A program made the translations under genes and the position numbers. 64,000 bases of DNA from Nesterenkonia sandarakina (GTDB lineage: Bacteria; Actinomycetota; Actinomycetes; Actinomycetales; Micrococcaceae): NCBI RefSeq assembly GCF_003003175.1, contig NZ_PVTY01000008.1:109365-173364 (forward strand). The letters run 5' to 3'. The notes under the pieces were generated by a model. That model had not been told where the DNA came from, made no database searches, and saw only the letters and a list, made by a program, of their open reading frames with translations. This document shows, piece by piece, positions 1-10,186 of this stretch; position 1 is the stretch's first letter; the number at the start of each line of letters is the position of its first letter.

Positions 1-2789
1 CACTCGAAGCCCTCGCGGACCTCGGTGGCGTCGTCCTTGAACCGCTTGAGCGACTCGATGGTGAGGTTGTCGGCCACCACGTTGCCATCGCGCACCAGGC
101 GCGCCTTGGCGTTGCGGCGCATGATGCCGGAGCGGACGATCGAACCGGCGATGCTGCCGAACTTCGAGGAGCGGAAGACCTCGCGGACCTCCGCGGTGCC
201 CAGTGAAGCCTCTTCGTACTCGGGCTTCAGCATGCCCTTCAGGGCGGCCTCGATGTCGTCGATCGCGGCGTATATGACCGAGTAGAAGCGCATGTCCACG
301 CCTTCACGCTCGGCAAGGTCGTTGACGCGCTCCGCAGGACGGACGTTGAAGCCGATGATCACTGCATTGTCCACAGTGGCCAGGTTCACGTCGTTCTGCG
401 TGATCGCACCGACGCCGCGGTGGATGACGCGCAGCTGCACATCGGCACCCACATCGATCTTGAGCAGTGCATCTTCCAGGGCCTCCACGGCACCGGAGAC
501 GTCGCCCTTGAGGATGAGGTTGAGCGTGTCGATCTTGCCGTCGGCCACAGCCTGGTCGAAGTCTTCCAGGCTGATGCGCTTGCGGCGCTTGGCCAGCTGA
601 GCGTTGCGCTCCACGGCTTCACGCTTCTCAGCGATCTGACGTGCAGTGCGGTCATCGGAGGTGGACAGGAAGGTGTCACCGGCGCGAGGCACCGAGGACA
701 GGCCCAGGACCTGCACCGGACGGGAGGGCAGGGCCTCCTTGACGGTCTCGCCGTGCTCGTCGAACATGGCGCGGACACGGCCGTGGGCGGTGCCGGCGAC
801 CATGTTGTCGCCCACCCGCAGGGTGCCCGACTGGACCAGCACAGTGGCCACGGCGCCGCGACCCTTGTCCAGGTTCGCTTCGATGGCCACACCGCGCGCT
901 GCCTTGTTCGGGTTCGCGGTGAGCTCCAGGGCTGCGTCTGCGGTGAGCAGCACAGCCTCGAGGAGCTCGTCGATGTGCAGGTGCTTCAGCGCGGAGACGT
1001 TGACGAACATGGTGTCGCCGCCGTACTCCTCGGGCACCAGACCGTATTCGGCCAGCTGACCGCGGACCTTGTCCGGGGAGGCGCCTTCCTTGTCCATCTT
1101 GTTGACCGCGACCACGACCGGCACATTGGCGGCCTTCGCGTGGTTCAGCGCTTCGATGGTCTGGGGCATGACGCCGTCATCGGCGGCCACGACCAGCACC
1201 GCGATGTCGGTGACCTTCGCACCACGAGCACGCATGGCGGTGAACGCCTCGTGACCGGGAGTATCGATGAAGGTCAGGCCGCGCTCGACGCCCTCGTGCT
1301 CGACGTGGACCTGGTAGGCACCGATGTGCTGGGTGATGCCGCCGGCTTCGCCTTCGGTCACCTTCGCGCTTCGGATGGAGTCCAGCAGGCGGGTCTTGCC
1401 GTGGTCGACGTGACCCATGACGGTCACGACGGCGGCACGTGCGGAGAGCTCGTCAGAGCCCTCGGCTGCCAGCTCATCTTCGATGTTGATGTCGAAGGTG
1501 TTCAGCAGCTCGCGATCCTCGTCCTCCGGGGAGACGATCTGGACCGGGTAGCCCAGCTCTTCGCCCAGCAGGTGGAAGGTCTCTTCGTCGAGGGACTGGT
1601 TGGCGGTGGCCATCTCGCCGAGCTTCATCAGCACGGTGACCATCGCCGCCGGCTCGGCATTGATCTTCTCGGCGAAGTCGCCCAGCGAGGAGCCGCGGCG
1701 CAGCCGCACGGTGGTGGTGCCGTCGCCCTTGGGAACGCGCACGCCGCCGATCTCGCGGGACTGACGCTGCTCCATCTCCTGGCGCTTGGCGCGCTTCGAC
1801 TTGCGAGCCTTGGCCTTGGAGCCGCCGCGACCGAAGGCACCGGCCGCGCCACCGCGGCGAGGACCGCCGCCGCGACCACCGCGTGGCGGACCACCGGCGG
1901 GAGCGCCCGGACGACCACCGGCAGGTGCCGGGGTCTGGCTGGGCATCATCGATGGCTTGGGACCACCCGGACGTGCCGCTGCGGGGCGGGCTGCGCCGCC
2001 TGCTGCGGGAGCGCCGGGGCGTGAACCGGCAGCGCCTGCCGGGCGGGGTGCGCCCGGACGCGGTGCTCCGCCGGGTGCGCCCTGACCGCCGCGGGGACGA
2101 GGTCCGCCGCTGCGCTCATTGCGCATGCCCTGCTGGGGTGCGAACGGGTTGTTGCCCGGACGTGGTCCTGCTGGCTTGGGACCGGGGCGGGGGCCGCCGG
2201 TTCCGCCGGGACGCGGGGCCTGGCGCTCGGCGCCCATGCCCTGACTCGGTGCGTAGGGGTTGTTGCCCGGGCGGGGACCGCCGGGCTTGGCGCCTGATCC
2301 TGCGGGCCGGGAGGCGGGCTTCTCAGCCGGGGCCTCGGTGCTCGCGGCAGGCTTCGCTTTGGCCTTGGGGGCCTCAGCCTTGGGCGCGTCGGCCTTCGGA
2401 GCCGGCGCCTCGGGGGCAGCGGCCGCGGGGGCTTCGGGCTCGGGCGTGGCGGCGGGCTTCGGACCGGGCCGGGGGCCGGGCTTGAAGCCGCCGGGGCGGG
2501 GCGCGGAGGTGCCTGCGGAGGCGGGCTGTGCCGAGGTCGAGCTGTCAGCGGCGGGCGCGGAGGCGCCGTCGGACTTCTTCGGACCGGGGCGGGCAGCACC
2601 GTTGGACGCAGGAGCGTCGGCGGCGGGCTTGGCGTCAGGGAATGCCTGGCGCAGCTTCTTCGCCACCGGGGGTTCCACGGTGGAGGAGGGCGACTTCACA
2701 AATTCGCCCATGCCCTGCAGTGTCGCGAGGGCTTCTTTCGAGGTGATGCCGAGCTCTTTGGCGAGCTCGTGTACGCGGGCCTTGGCCAC
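1..2789 (-). CDS. infB: Translation initiation factor IF-2 (partial, C-terminus outside window)
   Basis: IF-2 is the GTPase that brings initiator tRNA to the 30S subunit. Translating the minus strand from a GTG at 2789 (AAGGAG just upstream) gives a start [14 protein letters not shown], the usual IF-2 N-terminal helix. Then comes a long Pro/Gly/Arg/Ala-rich linker of roughly 300 residues in which a [10 protein letters not shown] / [10 protein letters not shown] peptide is repeated. The G domain follows, with [12 protein letters not shown] (G1), DTPGHEAF (G3) and NKMD (G4), and then domains II to IV. The frame is open to base 1 and ends at ..REGFE, so some tens of residues are missing. It is last in rimP-nusA-ylxR-infB. 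The family call is certain; only the exact start is slightly open because an out-of-frame ATG overlaps the GTG. Confidence 0.97.
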   Translation of the reverse strand, partial: MAKARVHELAKELGITSKEALATLQGMGEFVKSPSSTVEPPVAKKLRQAFPDAKPAADAPASNGAARPGPKKSDGASAPAADSSTSAQPASAGTSAPRPGGFKPGPRPGPKPAATPEPEAPAAAAPEAPAPKADAPKAEAPKAKAKPAASTEAPAEKPASRPAGSGAKPGGPRPGNNPYAPSQGMGAERQAPRPGGTGGPRPGPKPAGPRPGNNPFAPQQGMRNERSGGPRPRGGQGAPGGAPRPGAPRPAGAAGSRPGAPAAGGAARPAAARPGGPKPSMMPSQTPAPAGGRPGAPAGGPPRGGRGGGPRRGGAAGAFGRGGSKAKARKSKRAKRQEMEQRQSREIGGVRVPKGDGTTTVRLRRGSSLGDFAEKINAEPAAMVTVLMKLGEMATANQSLDEETFHLLGEELGYPVQIVSPEDEDRELLNTFDINIEDELAAEGSDELSARAAVVTVMGHVDHGKTRLLDSIRSAKVTEGEAGGITQHIGAYQVHVEHEGVERGLTFIDTPGHEAFTAMRARGAKVTDIAVLVVAADDGVMPQTIEALNHAKAANVPVVVAVNKMDKEGASPDKVRGQLAEYGLVPEEYGGDTMFVNVSALKHLHIDELLEAVLLTADAALELTANPNKAARGVAIEANLDKGRGAVATVLVQSGTLRVGDNMVAGTAHGRVRAMFDEHGETVKEALPSRPVQVLGLSSVPRAGDTFLSTSDDRTARQIAEKREAVERNAQLAKRRKRISLEDFDQAVADGKIDTLNLILKGDVSGAVEALEDALLKIDVGADVQLRVIHRGVGAITQNDVNLATVDNAVIIGFNVRPAERVNDLAEREGVDMRFYSVIYAAIDDIEAALKGMLKPEYEEASLGTAEVREVFRSSKFGSIAGSIVRSGIMRRNAKARLVRDGNVVADNLTIESLKRFKDDATEVREGFE

Positions 2790-3012
2790 ATTTCTCCTTA
2801 ATCTGGCCCACGCTTCCCCGCTGGCACCAGCGGGGCTGATGTCAGCGGTTCATCGGCGAAGGCCGTTTGAACAGTTCTGAAACCGTGACGGAGTCGCTGT
2901 GATGGGTCATCGCTGCGAACTCATGCGTCGGTCTTCATCGGGGATCCATCTCTCTGAACCCGCTTTCTGGTCTCCCCCGCTGATCCGTCGCATTGCTGCG
3001 GCGGAGGCGGCG

Positions 3013-3288
3013 TCAGCCGTCGGTGCCAATAATGTCGTGCAGCTCGAGCGTCCTCGGGTCCACGGTCCGGCGGAAGGCCCGGTTGAAGGCCTTGCGCTTG
3101 AGGGCGGTCTCGAGGCACTCGCGCTGCCGGTGCAGCCAGGCGCCTCGTCCGGGCAGGGCCCGGTCGGTGTCCCACACCACCAGCGGCGGTGCAGGCTCGG
3201 CGTTCTGGGCTGCGGTGAGTGCGAGCCTTATTGCCTTGTCCTGAGCGACCTCACGGCGACAGCCGATACAGGTACGCACTGGAACCAT
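3013..3288 (-). CDS. ylxR: YlxR/RnpM family RNA-binding protein (DUF448)
   Basis: This 91-residue protein begins [13 protein letters not shown], the CxxC-containing signature of the YlxR (DUF448) family. It also carries the conserved GRGAWLHR segment near residue 48 and a C-terminal helix rich in Arg and Phe. The family sits between nusA and infB in most Gram-positive bacteria. Members bind RNA, and a role as a modulator of RNase P has been proposed, hence the newer name RnpM. Here it lies 54 bases downstream of nusA and 223 bases upstream of infB, all on the minus strand, so it is probably part of the same operon. The 223-base gap before infB holds no gene that I can support. Confidence 0.93.
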   Translation of the reverse strand: MVPVRTCIGCRREVAQDKAIRLALTAAQNAEPAPPLVVWDTDRALPGRGAWLHRQRECLETALKRKAFNRAFRRTVDPRTLELHDIIGTDG

Positions 3289-3342
3289 GACAGTCTACCC
3301 CTTCCGGCGGCGTCGAGCAGAAACGTGGGAGTCGGTGCCGGC

Positions 3343-4320
3343 TCAGGATGCGGCGAGGGTCGCGTCGGAGACGATGTCGATCCGCCAGCCGGTGAGCTTC
3401 GCGGCGAGCCGGGCGTTCTGACCCTCCTTGCCGATGGCCAGCGAGAGCTGGTAGTCCGGCACGACCACGCGGGCGCTGCGGGTGGCCTCATCCAGGATGG
3501 TCACCGACTTCACCTTCGAGGGTGAGAGCGCGTGGCCGATGAACTCGGCGGCGTCGTCGGAGTGATCGATGATGTCGATCTTCTCGTCGTTGAGCTCGTT
3601 CATGACCGCCCGGACGCGGGAGCCCATGGAGCCGATGCAGGCACCCTTGGCGTTGATCCCGGACTGGTGGGCGCGCACCGCGATCTTGGTGCGGTGTCCG
3701 GCTTCGCGGGCGATGGCGGTGATCTCCACCGAGCCGTCGGCGATCTCGGGGACCTCGTGTTCGAAGAGCTTCTTCACCAGGCCCGGGTGCGAGCGCGAGA
3801 GCGTGATGGAGGGTCCGCGCATGCCACGGTGGACGTCGACGACGAAGGCGCGGATCCGGTGGCCGTGGACGTATTCCTCGCCGGGGACGTGCTCCTGCGG
3901 GGGCAGCAGCGCCTCGACGCTGCCCAGGTCGACCTGGACCATGTTGGGGTTGCGCCCCTGCTGGATGGTGCCGGAGATCAGTTCTCCCTCGCGGCCCTTG
4001 AACTGTCCCAGGACCTGATCGTCCTCGGCGTCGCGGATCCGCTGCATGATCACCTGGCGCGCCGTGGAGGCGGCCACTCGCCCGAAGTCCCGGGGGGTGT
4101 CGTCGAACTCACCGATGAAGGTGCCGTCCTCGTCCTGCTCCTTGGCCCACACCGTGACATGACCCGTGGACTGATCGATCTCAGCCCGGGCGTGCTGCAG
4201 TGCGCCGGGCGATTTGTGGTAAGCCAGCACCAGCGCCTGTTCGATGGCGGGGATCAGCCGCTGCAGCGGGATCTCGCGCTCTTTGACAAGCATGCGCAGT
4301 GCGCTCATATCGATATCCAC
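3343..4320 (-). CDS. nusA: Transcription termination/antitermination protein NusA
   Basis: NusA binds RNA polymerase and nascent RNA and tunes pausing, termination and antitermination. The 325-residue product shows the N-terminal polymerase-binding domain ([17 protein letters not shown]...), an S1 domain around residues 105-180 and two KH domains. KH1 carries [18 protein letters not shown] and KH2 carries [19 protein letters not shown]. It ends soon after KH2 and lacks the acidic repeats found in Proteobacteria, as is normal for Actinobacteria. It follows rimP by 24 bases and precedes ylxR. The start ATG has a good upstream context (GGAGG about 4 bases before). Confidence 0.97.
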   Translation of the reverse strand: MDIDMSALRMLVKEREIPLQRLIPAIEQALVLAYHKSPGALQHARAEIDQSTGHVTVWAKEQDEDGTFIGEFDDTPRDFGRVAASTARQVIMQRIRDAEDDQVLGQFKGREGELISGTIQQGRNPNMVQVDLGSVEALLPPQEHVPGEEYVHGHRIRAFVVDVHRGMRGPSITLSRSHPGLVKKLFEHEVPEIADGSVEITAIAREAGHRTKIAVRAHQSGINAKGACIGSMGSRVRAVMNELNDEKIDIIDHSDDAAEFIGHALSPSKVKSVTILDEATRSARVVVPDYQLSLAIGKEGQNARLAAKLTGWRIDIVSDATLAAS

Positions 4321-4344
4321 TTGTGCCTCCGGTTAAGCCAGTAT

Positions 4345-4890
4345 CTACTGCGTGTGGGAAAACTCTACCTGCACTCGTGCGTGGGTGATCGCCGCGAAAG
4401 CGATCTCCGCCGGTTCACCGTACTTCACCGGCATCCCCTTCTTGGGGGCAGGCTTCTGCTCGACCACCGAGATCGCGTGCTCGCTGACGCCCTGCAGCCG
4501 GGCCAGGATCGGGCTGTGACCGGCCTGGGTGATCTCCAGCAGCCGGCCCAGATTCCGCTCGAAATGCCGCGGCTCGGTGAGCGGGCGGGTGGCCCCGGGA
4601 GTGGAGACCTCCAGGTCGTAGGTGTCGAGCTCGGGAAGGACGTCGTCCTCGTCGAAGCGGGCCGAGATGGCCTGGGAGAGCTCGGCGATGGTGTCCAGGT
4701 CCACCTGTTCGGTGCCGCTGAGCAGGTCCACCGAGACCTTCAGGGTGGTGCTGGGCCCGTTGGCGGCAAGCTCGATCTCTTCGAGGTGGAGCCCCTGCGC
4801 GGTGATCGCAGGCGTGATCAGCTCGGCGATCTTCGCGGCGCGGGCGTCCTTGAAGCGCGGATCTCCGGTGGGGCGTGGGGCGGTGGCCAT
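4345..4890 (-). CDS. rimP: Ribosome maturation factor RimP
   Basis: RimP helps assemble the 30S subunit. The 181-residue protein has the conserved DVLPELDTYDLEVSTPGATRPL region at about residues 85-107 (the family's YxLEVSSPGxxRPL motif), followed by the SH3-like C-terminal domain. It is the first gene of the rimP-nusA-ylxR-infB operon. The start ATG at 4890 has AGGA about six bases upstream. Only 63 bases separate it from the stop of the AbiEi-like gene transcribed in the same direction, so the operon promoter must lie in or before that short gap, which also holds one arm of the palindrome at 4951-5002. Confidence 0.94.
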   Translation of the reverse strand: MATAPRPTGDPRFKDARAAKIAELITPAITAQGLHLEEIELAANGPSTTLKVSVDLLSGTEQVDLDTIAELSQAISARFDEDDVLPELDTYDLEVSTPGATRPLTEPRHFERNLGRLLEITQAGHSPILARLQGVSEHAISVVEQKPAPKKGMPVKYGEPAEIAFAAITHARVQVEFSHTQ

Positions 4891-4950
4891 GACGGTCCTA
4901 TCGGTGGTGGTCTTCGATGCGTCTCCATTGTGCCTGAACCTGCCCCTCCC

Positions 4951-5002
4951 GTTTTACCGGGGCTTGCGTGATCGACCGGCCCGACGGTTGTCCCGGTAAA
5001 AC
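4951..5002. repeat. TTTTACCGGGG palindromic element, copy 1 (overlaps 3' end of AbiEi-like gene)
   Basis: The arms GTTTTACCGGG (4951-4961) and CCCGGTAAAAC (4992-5002) are perfect inverted repeats around a 30-base GC-rich centre. The left 20 bases, TTTTACCGGGGCTTGCGTGA (4952-4971), recur exactly at 6333-6352. The element supplies the last codons and the TAA stop of the AbiEi-like gene. It could act as a terminator, a REP-like element or a protein-binding site. Confidence 0.7.
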
Positions 5003-6258
5003 ACGTCAGCGCCGGTAGAGCGCCCCGACAGGGGGATTCCTGTGGCGCTGAGCAGGCGTTGGAGGCGGATGGGGTCCGTCAGATCGGCCCAGGTGAAACG
5101 CACCACCTTGAGCCCGAGCGCGCGCAGCCCGTCCTCGCGATGCTTCTCCGCGACCACGACCTGCCCGGGGCTGGATCCAGACAGCATCCCCGACCTGAGG
5201 TACTTCTTCAGCCCATCGAACTCCCCCACGACGCCTGGACCTTCCCAGTAGAAGTCAGTCCTACAGGTGGAACCATCGGGAAGCAGGATGCTTCGCTGCA
5301 GCTCCGGCGCCGCGAACCCAAGTTCGGCGATGCGCACCCGGGCCCAGGACTCCCCCACAGACTCAGCGCCCGCGTCGGCGAACTCCCAGGCCGCCGCCCA
5401 GCGGGTCCGACCCCTCGCCGACGCGACCAGGCGGAGCCAGGGTTCGACGGCGGGGAGCGTGCCGCCGGGCTCAGCCGGAGCGCCGAAACGGCCGGCGCGG
5501 CAGGCATCAAGCACCGCGACTGCTTCGGCGAAGCTCATCCGCGGCACGGTATCGGCGAGCACGAGTCCCAGCGGCTCCAACCGAATCCGCATCCCAGCAG
5601 TGATGGATGGATCGAAGCCTTCCGGGACGGGAAACTCCTGGTGAATCAGGGCTGATTCGTAAGCCTGCGTCCATCTCTGCCCGAGGCCTCCGCGCAGTTG
5701 GTCCCGGAAGGCGCGCGGGTATTGGTGGTGGCGAGTCCCGATCGAGCTCAGCGCTGCGCGACTTCGAGGGCCTCCGTCGTGCGCTTCGGACTGCGCCCTA
5801 AGCAGCCGTTCCACTGCAGCGGCGGAGGCCCGGCCGGTCAATGGTGGTGCCGGATGGAGGCCGGTGGCGTCGTTGCGCGCCGTGCGCACTGTGACCGCGT
5901 CCGGAGGCCGCAGCAGATTGAAGCCATGCATGGCCAGTGCAGTGGTCCTGCAGAAATGGGTGTGCGGCACCGGCAGGGCCACCGCGGCGGCTGCGATCAG
6001 ATGGCGATCCCAGGGAGCCGTCTGCAGCCAGCTTGCGGGATTGATGTAGATACCTCGGCGGAGGCGCAGCAGCGCTCCGGCGTCCACCAGGGCACTGAGT
6101 CTGCGACCGATGTCATCGACCTCAAGCCACTGACCCGCACCGAGGATCGTTGTAGATCCGGAAGAGTCCCAGAGGTCCTTGGCGCGCAGGAGCCTTGGGG
6201 GGGATGACTGGGTTGGGCACGGCCGCGGGGTCTGTCGCGAAGTCCTCTGATTCGTCAT
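4954..6258 (-). CDS. AbiEi-like N-terminal domain / DUF559 (Vsr-like nuclease fold) protein
   Basis: This 434-residue protein looks like a member of the actinobacterial family that joins an AbiEi-type winged-helix antitoxin domain (about residues 45-130, with LVDAGALLRLRRGIYI) to a C-terminal DUF559/Vsr-like PD-(D/E)XK fold. The C-terminal part shows RTDFYWE, VVGEFDGLKKY and EKHREDGLRALGLKVVRFTW, which fit the D...ExDG...E/R.L..G..V.R pattern of that fold. In type IV abortive-infection pairs AbiEi represses its operon and counteracts the nucleotidyltransferase AbiEii. No AbiEii gene lies beside this one, so it is an orphan. Its 3' end runs into one palindromic repeat and its upstream region carries a related one. 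Function is unproven; defence or self-regulation is inference. Confidence 0.72.
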   Translation of the reverse strand: MTNQRTSRQTPRPCPTQSSPPRLLRAKDLWDSSGSTTILGAGQWLEVDDIGRRLSALVDAGALLRLRRGIYINPASWLQTAPWDRHLIAAAAVALPVPHTHFCRTTALAMHGFNLLRPPDAVTVRTARNDATGLHPAPPLTGRASAAAVERLLRAQSEAHDGGPRSRAALSSIGTRHHQYPRAFRDQLRGGLGQRWTQAYESALIHQEFPVPEGFDPSITAGMRIRLEPLGLVLADTVPRMSFAEAVAVLDACRAGRFGAPAEPGGTLPAVEPWLRLVASARGRTRWAAAWEFADAGAESVGESWARVRIAELGFAAPELQRSILLPDGSTCRTDFYWEGPGVVGEFDGLKKYLRSGMLSGSSPGQVVVAEKHREDGLRALGLKVVRFTWADLTDPIRLQRLLSATGIPLSGRSTGADVFYRDNRRAGRSRKPR

Positions 6259-6332
6259 GACAGAACCCTGACCCGCACGCTCGGCGAGCAGGACCAGATC
6301 CGCCCGGCTGTGGACAACCCCTCCACCCCACC

Positions 6333-6401
6333 TTTTACCGGGGCTTGCGTGAGAAACCGAGGGGACCGTCTCGCAGGTGATCCACGCAAGGGGAGGTAAA
6401 A
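6333..6401. repeat. TTTTACCGGGG palindromic element, copy 2 (upstream of AbiEi-like gene)
   Basis: The left arm TTTTACCGGGGCTTGCGTG (6333-6351) faces CACGCAAGGGGAGGTAAAA (6383-6401), an imperfect inverted repeat with an intact CACGCAAG/CTTGCGTG and GGTAAAA/TTTTACC. The left 20 bases equal those of copy 1. It lies 74 bases upstream of the AbiEi-like start and 69 bases before proS on the other strand. AbiEi proteins bind inverted repeats at their own promoters, so an operator role is one possibility. Confidence 0.65.
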
Positions 6402-6469
6402 TGCCTAGGGGGTGAGCGCCCCTTAGACTTGGGCCGGTAGAAGATCCCTCACCGGAAACGAGTTCACCT

Positions 6470-8275
6470 GTGCCGCTCCGCCTGTCTCACCTGTTCCTCC
6501 GCACGCTGCGCGACAACCCGGCCGACGCCGAGGTCGCCAGCCACCAGCTGCTGGTCCGCGCCGGCTACATCCGCCGCGCCGCGCCGGGCGTCTACACCTG
6601 GCTGCCGCTGGGCCTGAGCGTGCTGCGGAAGATCGAGGCGATCGTCCGCGAGGAGATGGACCGGATCGGGGCCCAGGAGGTGCACTTCCCGGCCCTGCTG
6701 CCCAAGGAGCCCTACGAGGCGACCGGCCGATGGGACGACTACGGCGACGGGATCTTCCGGCTCAAGGACCGCAAGGACGCGGACTACCTGCTCGCCCCCA
6801 CCCACGAGGAGGTCTTCACCCTGCTGGTGAAGGACCTCTACAGCTCCTATAAGGACCTGCCGCTCTCGATCTACCAGATCCAGAACAAGTACCGCGACGA
6901 GGCGCGGCCCCGGGCCGGGCTGCTCCGCGGCCGCGAATTCATCATGAAGGACTCCTACTCCTTCGCGCTGACCGAGGAGGACCAGGCCGCGGCCTACGCC
7001 GCCCACCGCGAGGCGTACCTGCGCATCTTCGACCGGCTCGGCCTGCCCGTGGTCCCGGTCAACGCGCAGTCCGGTGCGATGGGCGGCTCGGCCTCCGAGG
7101 AGTTCCTGTTCCCCTGTGACATCGGCGAGGACACCTTCGTGGAGTCCGACGGCGGGTTCCGCGCCAACGTCGAGGCCGTCACGACACCGGCTCCCGAACC
7201 GCTGGACCACTCCGAGCTTCCGGCAGCTGAGGTCCACCACACCCCCGGCACCGACACCATCGCCACCCTGGTCGACGCCGCGAACACCCACCAGCCCCGG
7301 GCTGACCGCGCATGGACCGCAGCCGACACGCTCAAAAACGTCGTCGTCGCCGCGGTGCTGCCCGACGGCACCCGCCGGATCGTGGTGCTCGGCGTGCCCG
7401 GCAACCGCGAGGTCGACCTCAAGCGCGCCGAGGCCACCATCGGCAGCCTGATCGGTGTCGGCGGCGAGGTCGCCCTGGAGGCTGCGAACGAGGCGGACCT
7501 GAAGAAGAACCCCGGACTCGTGCGCGGCTATATCGGCCCCGGCAACTCGCTGGACGCCCCGGTGCTCGGGGAAGCCGGCAGCACCGGCATCAGCTACCTG
7601 GTGGATCCCCGCGTGGTGTCCGGCACCAGCTGGATCACCGGCGCCAACGAGACCGATCAGCACGTGTTCGGCCTCGTGGCCGGGCGTGACTTCGGCTGGG
7701 ACGGCGTCATCGAGTCCGTGGTCGTCGAGGCCGGCGACCCGGCCCCGGACGGCTCCGGACCGCTGCGCACCCGTCGCGGCATCGAGATGGGCCACATCTT
7801 CCACCTGGGCACCCGCTACGCCGAGGCGCTGGGCCTGCAGGTCCTCGACGTCAACGGCAAGCTCGCCACCGTGACCATGGGCTCCTACGGCTTCGGCGTC
7901 ACCCGCGCGCTGGCCGCGATCGCCGAGGCCACCCACGATGACAAGGGCCTGATCTGGCCGCGAGCCATAGCCCCGGCCGACGTGCACCTGGTCGCGACGG
8001 GCAAGGGCGACGAGGTCTACGCCGCGGCCGAGGCGCTGATCAGCGAGCTCGAAGCCGCTGGCCTGACCGCGATCTACGATGACCGCCCCAAGGTCTCCCC
8101 CGGTGTGAAGTTCGGCGACGCCGAGCTGCTCGGGGTCCCGATGCTGGTGACCGTGGGCCGCGGCCTGAAGAACGGCACCATCGAGCTCAAGGATCGCCGC
8201 TCCGGCGAGTCCTCTGAGGTCCCGGTGGCCGACGCCGCAGCGGCGGTGCTCGAACACGTCAAGGGACTCCGCTGA
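6470..8275 (+). CDS. proS: Proline-tRNA ligase (bacterial type)
   Basis: This class II synthetase charges tRNA-Pro. The 601-residue product has motif 1 near [17 protein letters not shown], motif 2 with [22 protein letters not shown], the YbaK-like editing/insertion domain in the middle (about 225-390) and motif 3 with [15 protein letters not shown]. The GTG start matches the family's MxLRLSxLFLRTLR opening; no convincing Shine-Dalgarno sequence precedes it. It is the only plus-strand housekeeping gene in the first 15 kb, and it is followed 26 bases later by a permease gene that may be cotranscribed. Confidence 0.96.
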   Translation: MPLRLSHLFLRTLRDNPADAEVASHQLLVRAGYIRRAAPGVYTWLPLGLSVLRKIEAIVREEMDRIGAQEVHFPALLPKEPYEATGRWDDYGDGIFRLKDRKDADYLLAPTHEEVFTLLVKDLYSSYKDLPLSIYQIQNKYRDEARPRAGLLRGREFIMKDSYSFALTEEDQAAAYAAHREAYLRIFDRLGLPVVPVNAQSGAMGGSASEEFLFPCDIGEDTFVESDGGFRANVEAVTTPAPEPLDHSELPAAEVHHTPGTDTIATLVDAANTHQPRADRAWTAADTLKNVVVAAVLPDGTRRIVVLGVPGNREVDLKRAEATIGSLIGVGGEVALEAANEADLKKNPGLVRGYIGPGNSLDAPVLGEAGSTGISYLVDPRVVSGTSWITGANETDQHVFGLVAGRDFGWDGVIESVVVEAGDPAPDGSGPLRTRRGIEMGHIFHLGTRYAEALGLQVLDVNGKLATVTMGSYGFGVTRALAAIAEATHDDKGLIWPRAIAPADVHLVATGKGDEVYAAAEALISELEAAGLTAIYDDRPKVSPGVKFGDAELLGVPMLVTVGRGLKNGTIELKDRRSGESSEVPVADAAAAVLEHVKGLR

Positions 8276-8301
8276 ACGAGGCCCTCGAGGCGGTCACCGA
8301 T

Positions 8302-9099
8302 GTGATCATCGGCGGCGGCCTCGAGATCACCTGGGTGACCCTGCTGCTGCTGATCGCGGCGGGCTTCGCCGCAGGGTGGGTGGACGCCGTCGTCGGCGGC
8401 GGCGGGCTGCTCCAGCTGCCGGCGCTGCTCATGGTCCCGGGGATCACCCCGGTCCAGGCGCTGGCCACCAATAAGCTCGGATCGATCTTCGGCACGACGA
8501 CGTCGGCGATCACCTACGCGCGACGGGTCAAGCCCTCGATGACCACGGCGCTGCCGATGGCGGCGGCAGCCCTGCTGGCCAGCTACGGCGGTGCGGTGGT
8601 CGCCGCCTCGCTCCCGGAGCGGATCATCCTGCCGCTGATCCTGCTCGCACTGATCGGCGTGGGTGTGTTCACCGCCGTGAAACCGCAGGTCGGTCAGCTG
8701 GAGAAGCTGCGCTACGCAGGAATGGGGCACCTGGCCCGCGCGGTGACGATCGGACTGATCATCGGCTTCTACGACGGCGTGCTCGGCCCGGGCACCGGCA
8801 CCTTCCTGGTCATCGCCCTGGTCACCGTGCTGGGCTACAACTTCTTGAACTCCTCGGCGCAGGCCAAGGTGGTCAACGTCGCCACCAACCTGGGGGCGCT
8901 GCTCTACTTCTTCCCCTCCGGACATGTGCTCCTCGGCCTCGGGCTGGTGCTCGGTGCGGCGAACATGGCCGGCGGCTATCTCGGTGCCCGGATGGCCATC
9001 GCGAAGGGCTCGAAGTTCATCCGGATGGTGTTCCTGGCGGTGGTCTTCGCCCTGGTCCTCAAGCTCGGCTATGACGTGACGGTCGACTTCTTCGGCTGA
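8302..9099 (+). CDS. TSUP (TauE/SafE) family membrane permease
   Basis: This 265-residue hydrophobic protein has about eight membrane segments and the family's conserved glycine-rich openings GWVDAVVGGGGLLQLP (about residues 25-40) and IGFYDGVLGPGTGTFL (about 150-165). Those are the two half-repeats typical of TauE/SafE transporters, which export sulfite, sulfoacetate or other sulfur-containing organic anions. The substrate cannot be told from sequence. It begins 26 bases after proS and converges with the lipoprotein gene, whose stop is 16 bases away. The start is the first plausible GTG; an upstream extension overlapping the proS stop is possible. Confidence 0.85.
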   Translation: MIIGGGLEITWVTLLLLIAAGFAAGWVDAVVGGGGLLQLPALLMVPGITPVQALATNKLGSIFGTTTSAITYARRVKPSMTTALPMAAAALLASYGGAVVAASLPERIILPLILLALIGVGVFTAVKPQVGQLEKLRYAGMGHLARAVTIGLIIGFYDGVLGPGTGTFLVIALVTVLGYNFLNSSAQAKVVNVATNLGALLYFFPSGHVLLGLGLVLGAANMAGGYLGARMAIAKGSKFIRMVFLAVVFALVLKLGYDVTVDFFG

Positions 9100-9115
9100 T
9101 CCTCAGGCGTCGGCC

Positions 9116-10186
9116 TCAGTCAAGGCTTTCGATGAGGTCGGCCGCCTCGGTCTGGAGCTCTTCGGCGGCGACCTCCGCCTCGTCCCCGTCGAGGGCCTCG
9201 CTCAACGGGGCAGTCACCGTGACGATGTGCGAGCCGCTGCGCAGGGTGACCGCGACGGCGTCCTCCCGGTCGCCGTCGGACGTGATCCGCGATGAGGTGC
9301 CGAGCGCGTCGTCGGCGGTGGAGGAGACGTCGATGAGGTCCACCGAGGTGGAGGTCTCCACCGAGTCCTCCCCGCCGCGGCTGGCGGTGTAGGAGTCACA
9401 GGACTCGAGTCCGTCCTGCTCCGCCGCAAGATGGGCATCGGCGGCGCGCCAGTCCCGGAAGCTCAGGATCAGAGCCTGGCGCTGCGACGGCAGGTCGACG
9501 GTGACCGGCTCCGGCTCCTCATCGTCGCTGCCTTCAGAGTCGCCGCCGTCGGCGTCGCTGTTCTGGGAGTCGCCGTTCCCGGAGTCGCCACCCTCGGCGT
9601 CGCTGTTCTCGGCATCGCTGCCTTCGGAGTCCTCTTCCTCGGTGCTGGCCAGCTGGACATGCGCCTGGCCGTCGAGGGCTCCGGCTTCCGGATCGCCCTC
9701 GGGCGCCTCGGCAGAACCCTCAGCGCCGTCGTCAGAACCACCCCCCGAACTACCCTCGGCATCCTCCGCCCCGCCCTCTGAGAGCCCGTCCGCGTAGGCG
9801 ACAAGCGCTCCCGCCGGCACCGGCACGGCCGAGCGCACCACGAACTGCTTGCACTCCGGCGGGTCGACCACCAGTCGCTGCAGCTCGGTCTCGATGTCGC
9901 GCAGTCCCGCCCAGTAGTCGGTGGTGTCGCTCAGCGCGGCGTCCGGGTACCGGGAGGCGAGCTGCTCGCGCATCTCATCGTGGGTCAGCTGGTTGCCGGA
10001 GGGCTCCGGGACCTGCTGCTGGACACCCTGGTTGCTGGTGCCGGGCTCGGCCGCCGGGGTCCCCGCCTGATCTGCCGTAGAGGTCTCACAGCCGGTGAGC
10101 ACCAGCATCCCGAGAAGCCCGAGCGCGGCCCCGGCGGTGGAGCGGCGGCGCAGCCGTGCAGCAGAAATGGAGGGGAAGGAAGTCAT
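9116..10186 (-). CDS. Putative lipoprotein with acidic low-complexity linker
   Basis: I do not recognise a domain in this 356-residue protein. It starts with a lipoprotein signal (LGLLGMLVLTGCETS), with a lipobox cysteine near residue 33, so it should be anchored outside the membrane. Residues 60-135 and 225-300 look like short globular segments with conserved-looking Trp and Cys. Between them lies about 80 residues of Glu/Asp/Ser/Gly repeats such as SEGSDAENSDAEGGDSG. Its ATG directly abuts the TAG stop of the acetyltransferase upstream, so the two genes are translationally linked and sit at the tail of the dxr-rseP-ispG operon. Confidence 0.7.
   Translation of the reverse strand: MTSFPSISAARLRRRSTAGAALGLLGMLVLTGCETSTADQAGTPAAEPGTSNQGVQQQVPEPSGNQLTHDEMREQLASRYPDAALSDTTDYWAGLRDIETELQRLVVDPPECKQFVVRSAVPVPAGALVAYADGLSEGGAEDAEGSSGGGSDDGAEGSAEAPEGDPEAGALDGQAHVQLASTEEEDSEGSDAENSDAEGGDSGNGDSQNSDADGGDSEGSDDEEPEPVTVDLPSQRQALILSFRDWRAADAHLAAEQDGLESCDSYTASRGGEDSVETSTSVDLIDVSSTADDALGTSSRITSDGDREDAVAVTLRSGSHIVTVTAPLSEALDGDEAEVAAEELQTEAADLIESLD

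Noticed and set aside
420..2024. Long plus-strand open frame opposite infB
   Set aside because: Its composition is that of an antisense shadow of GC-rich codons, and infB on the other strand is unmistakable.
6403..6425. CCTAGGGGGTGAGCGCCCC as a third copy of the CCTAGGG operator
   Set aside because: Arm spacing differs, and neither the TAGTCTC box nor the leader hairpins follow; it is more likely chance or a short hairpin before proS.
6464..8257. 597-codon minus-strand frame opposite proS
   Set aside because: Shadow of proS; no family-like segments.
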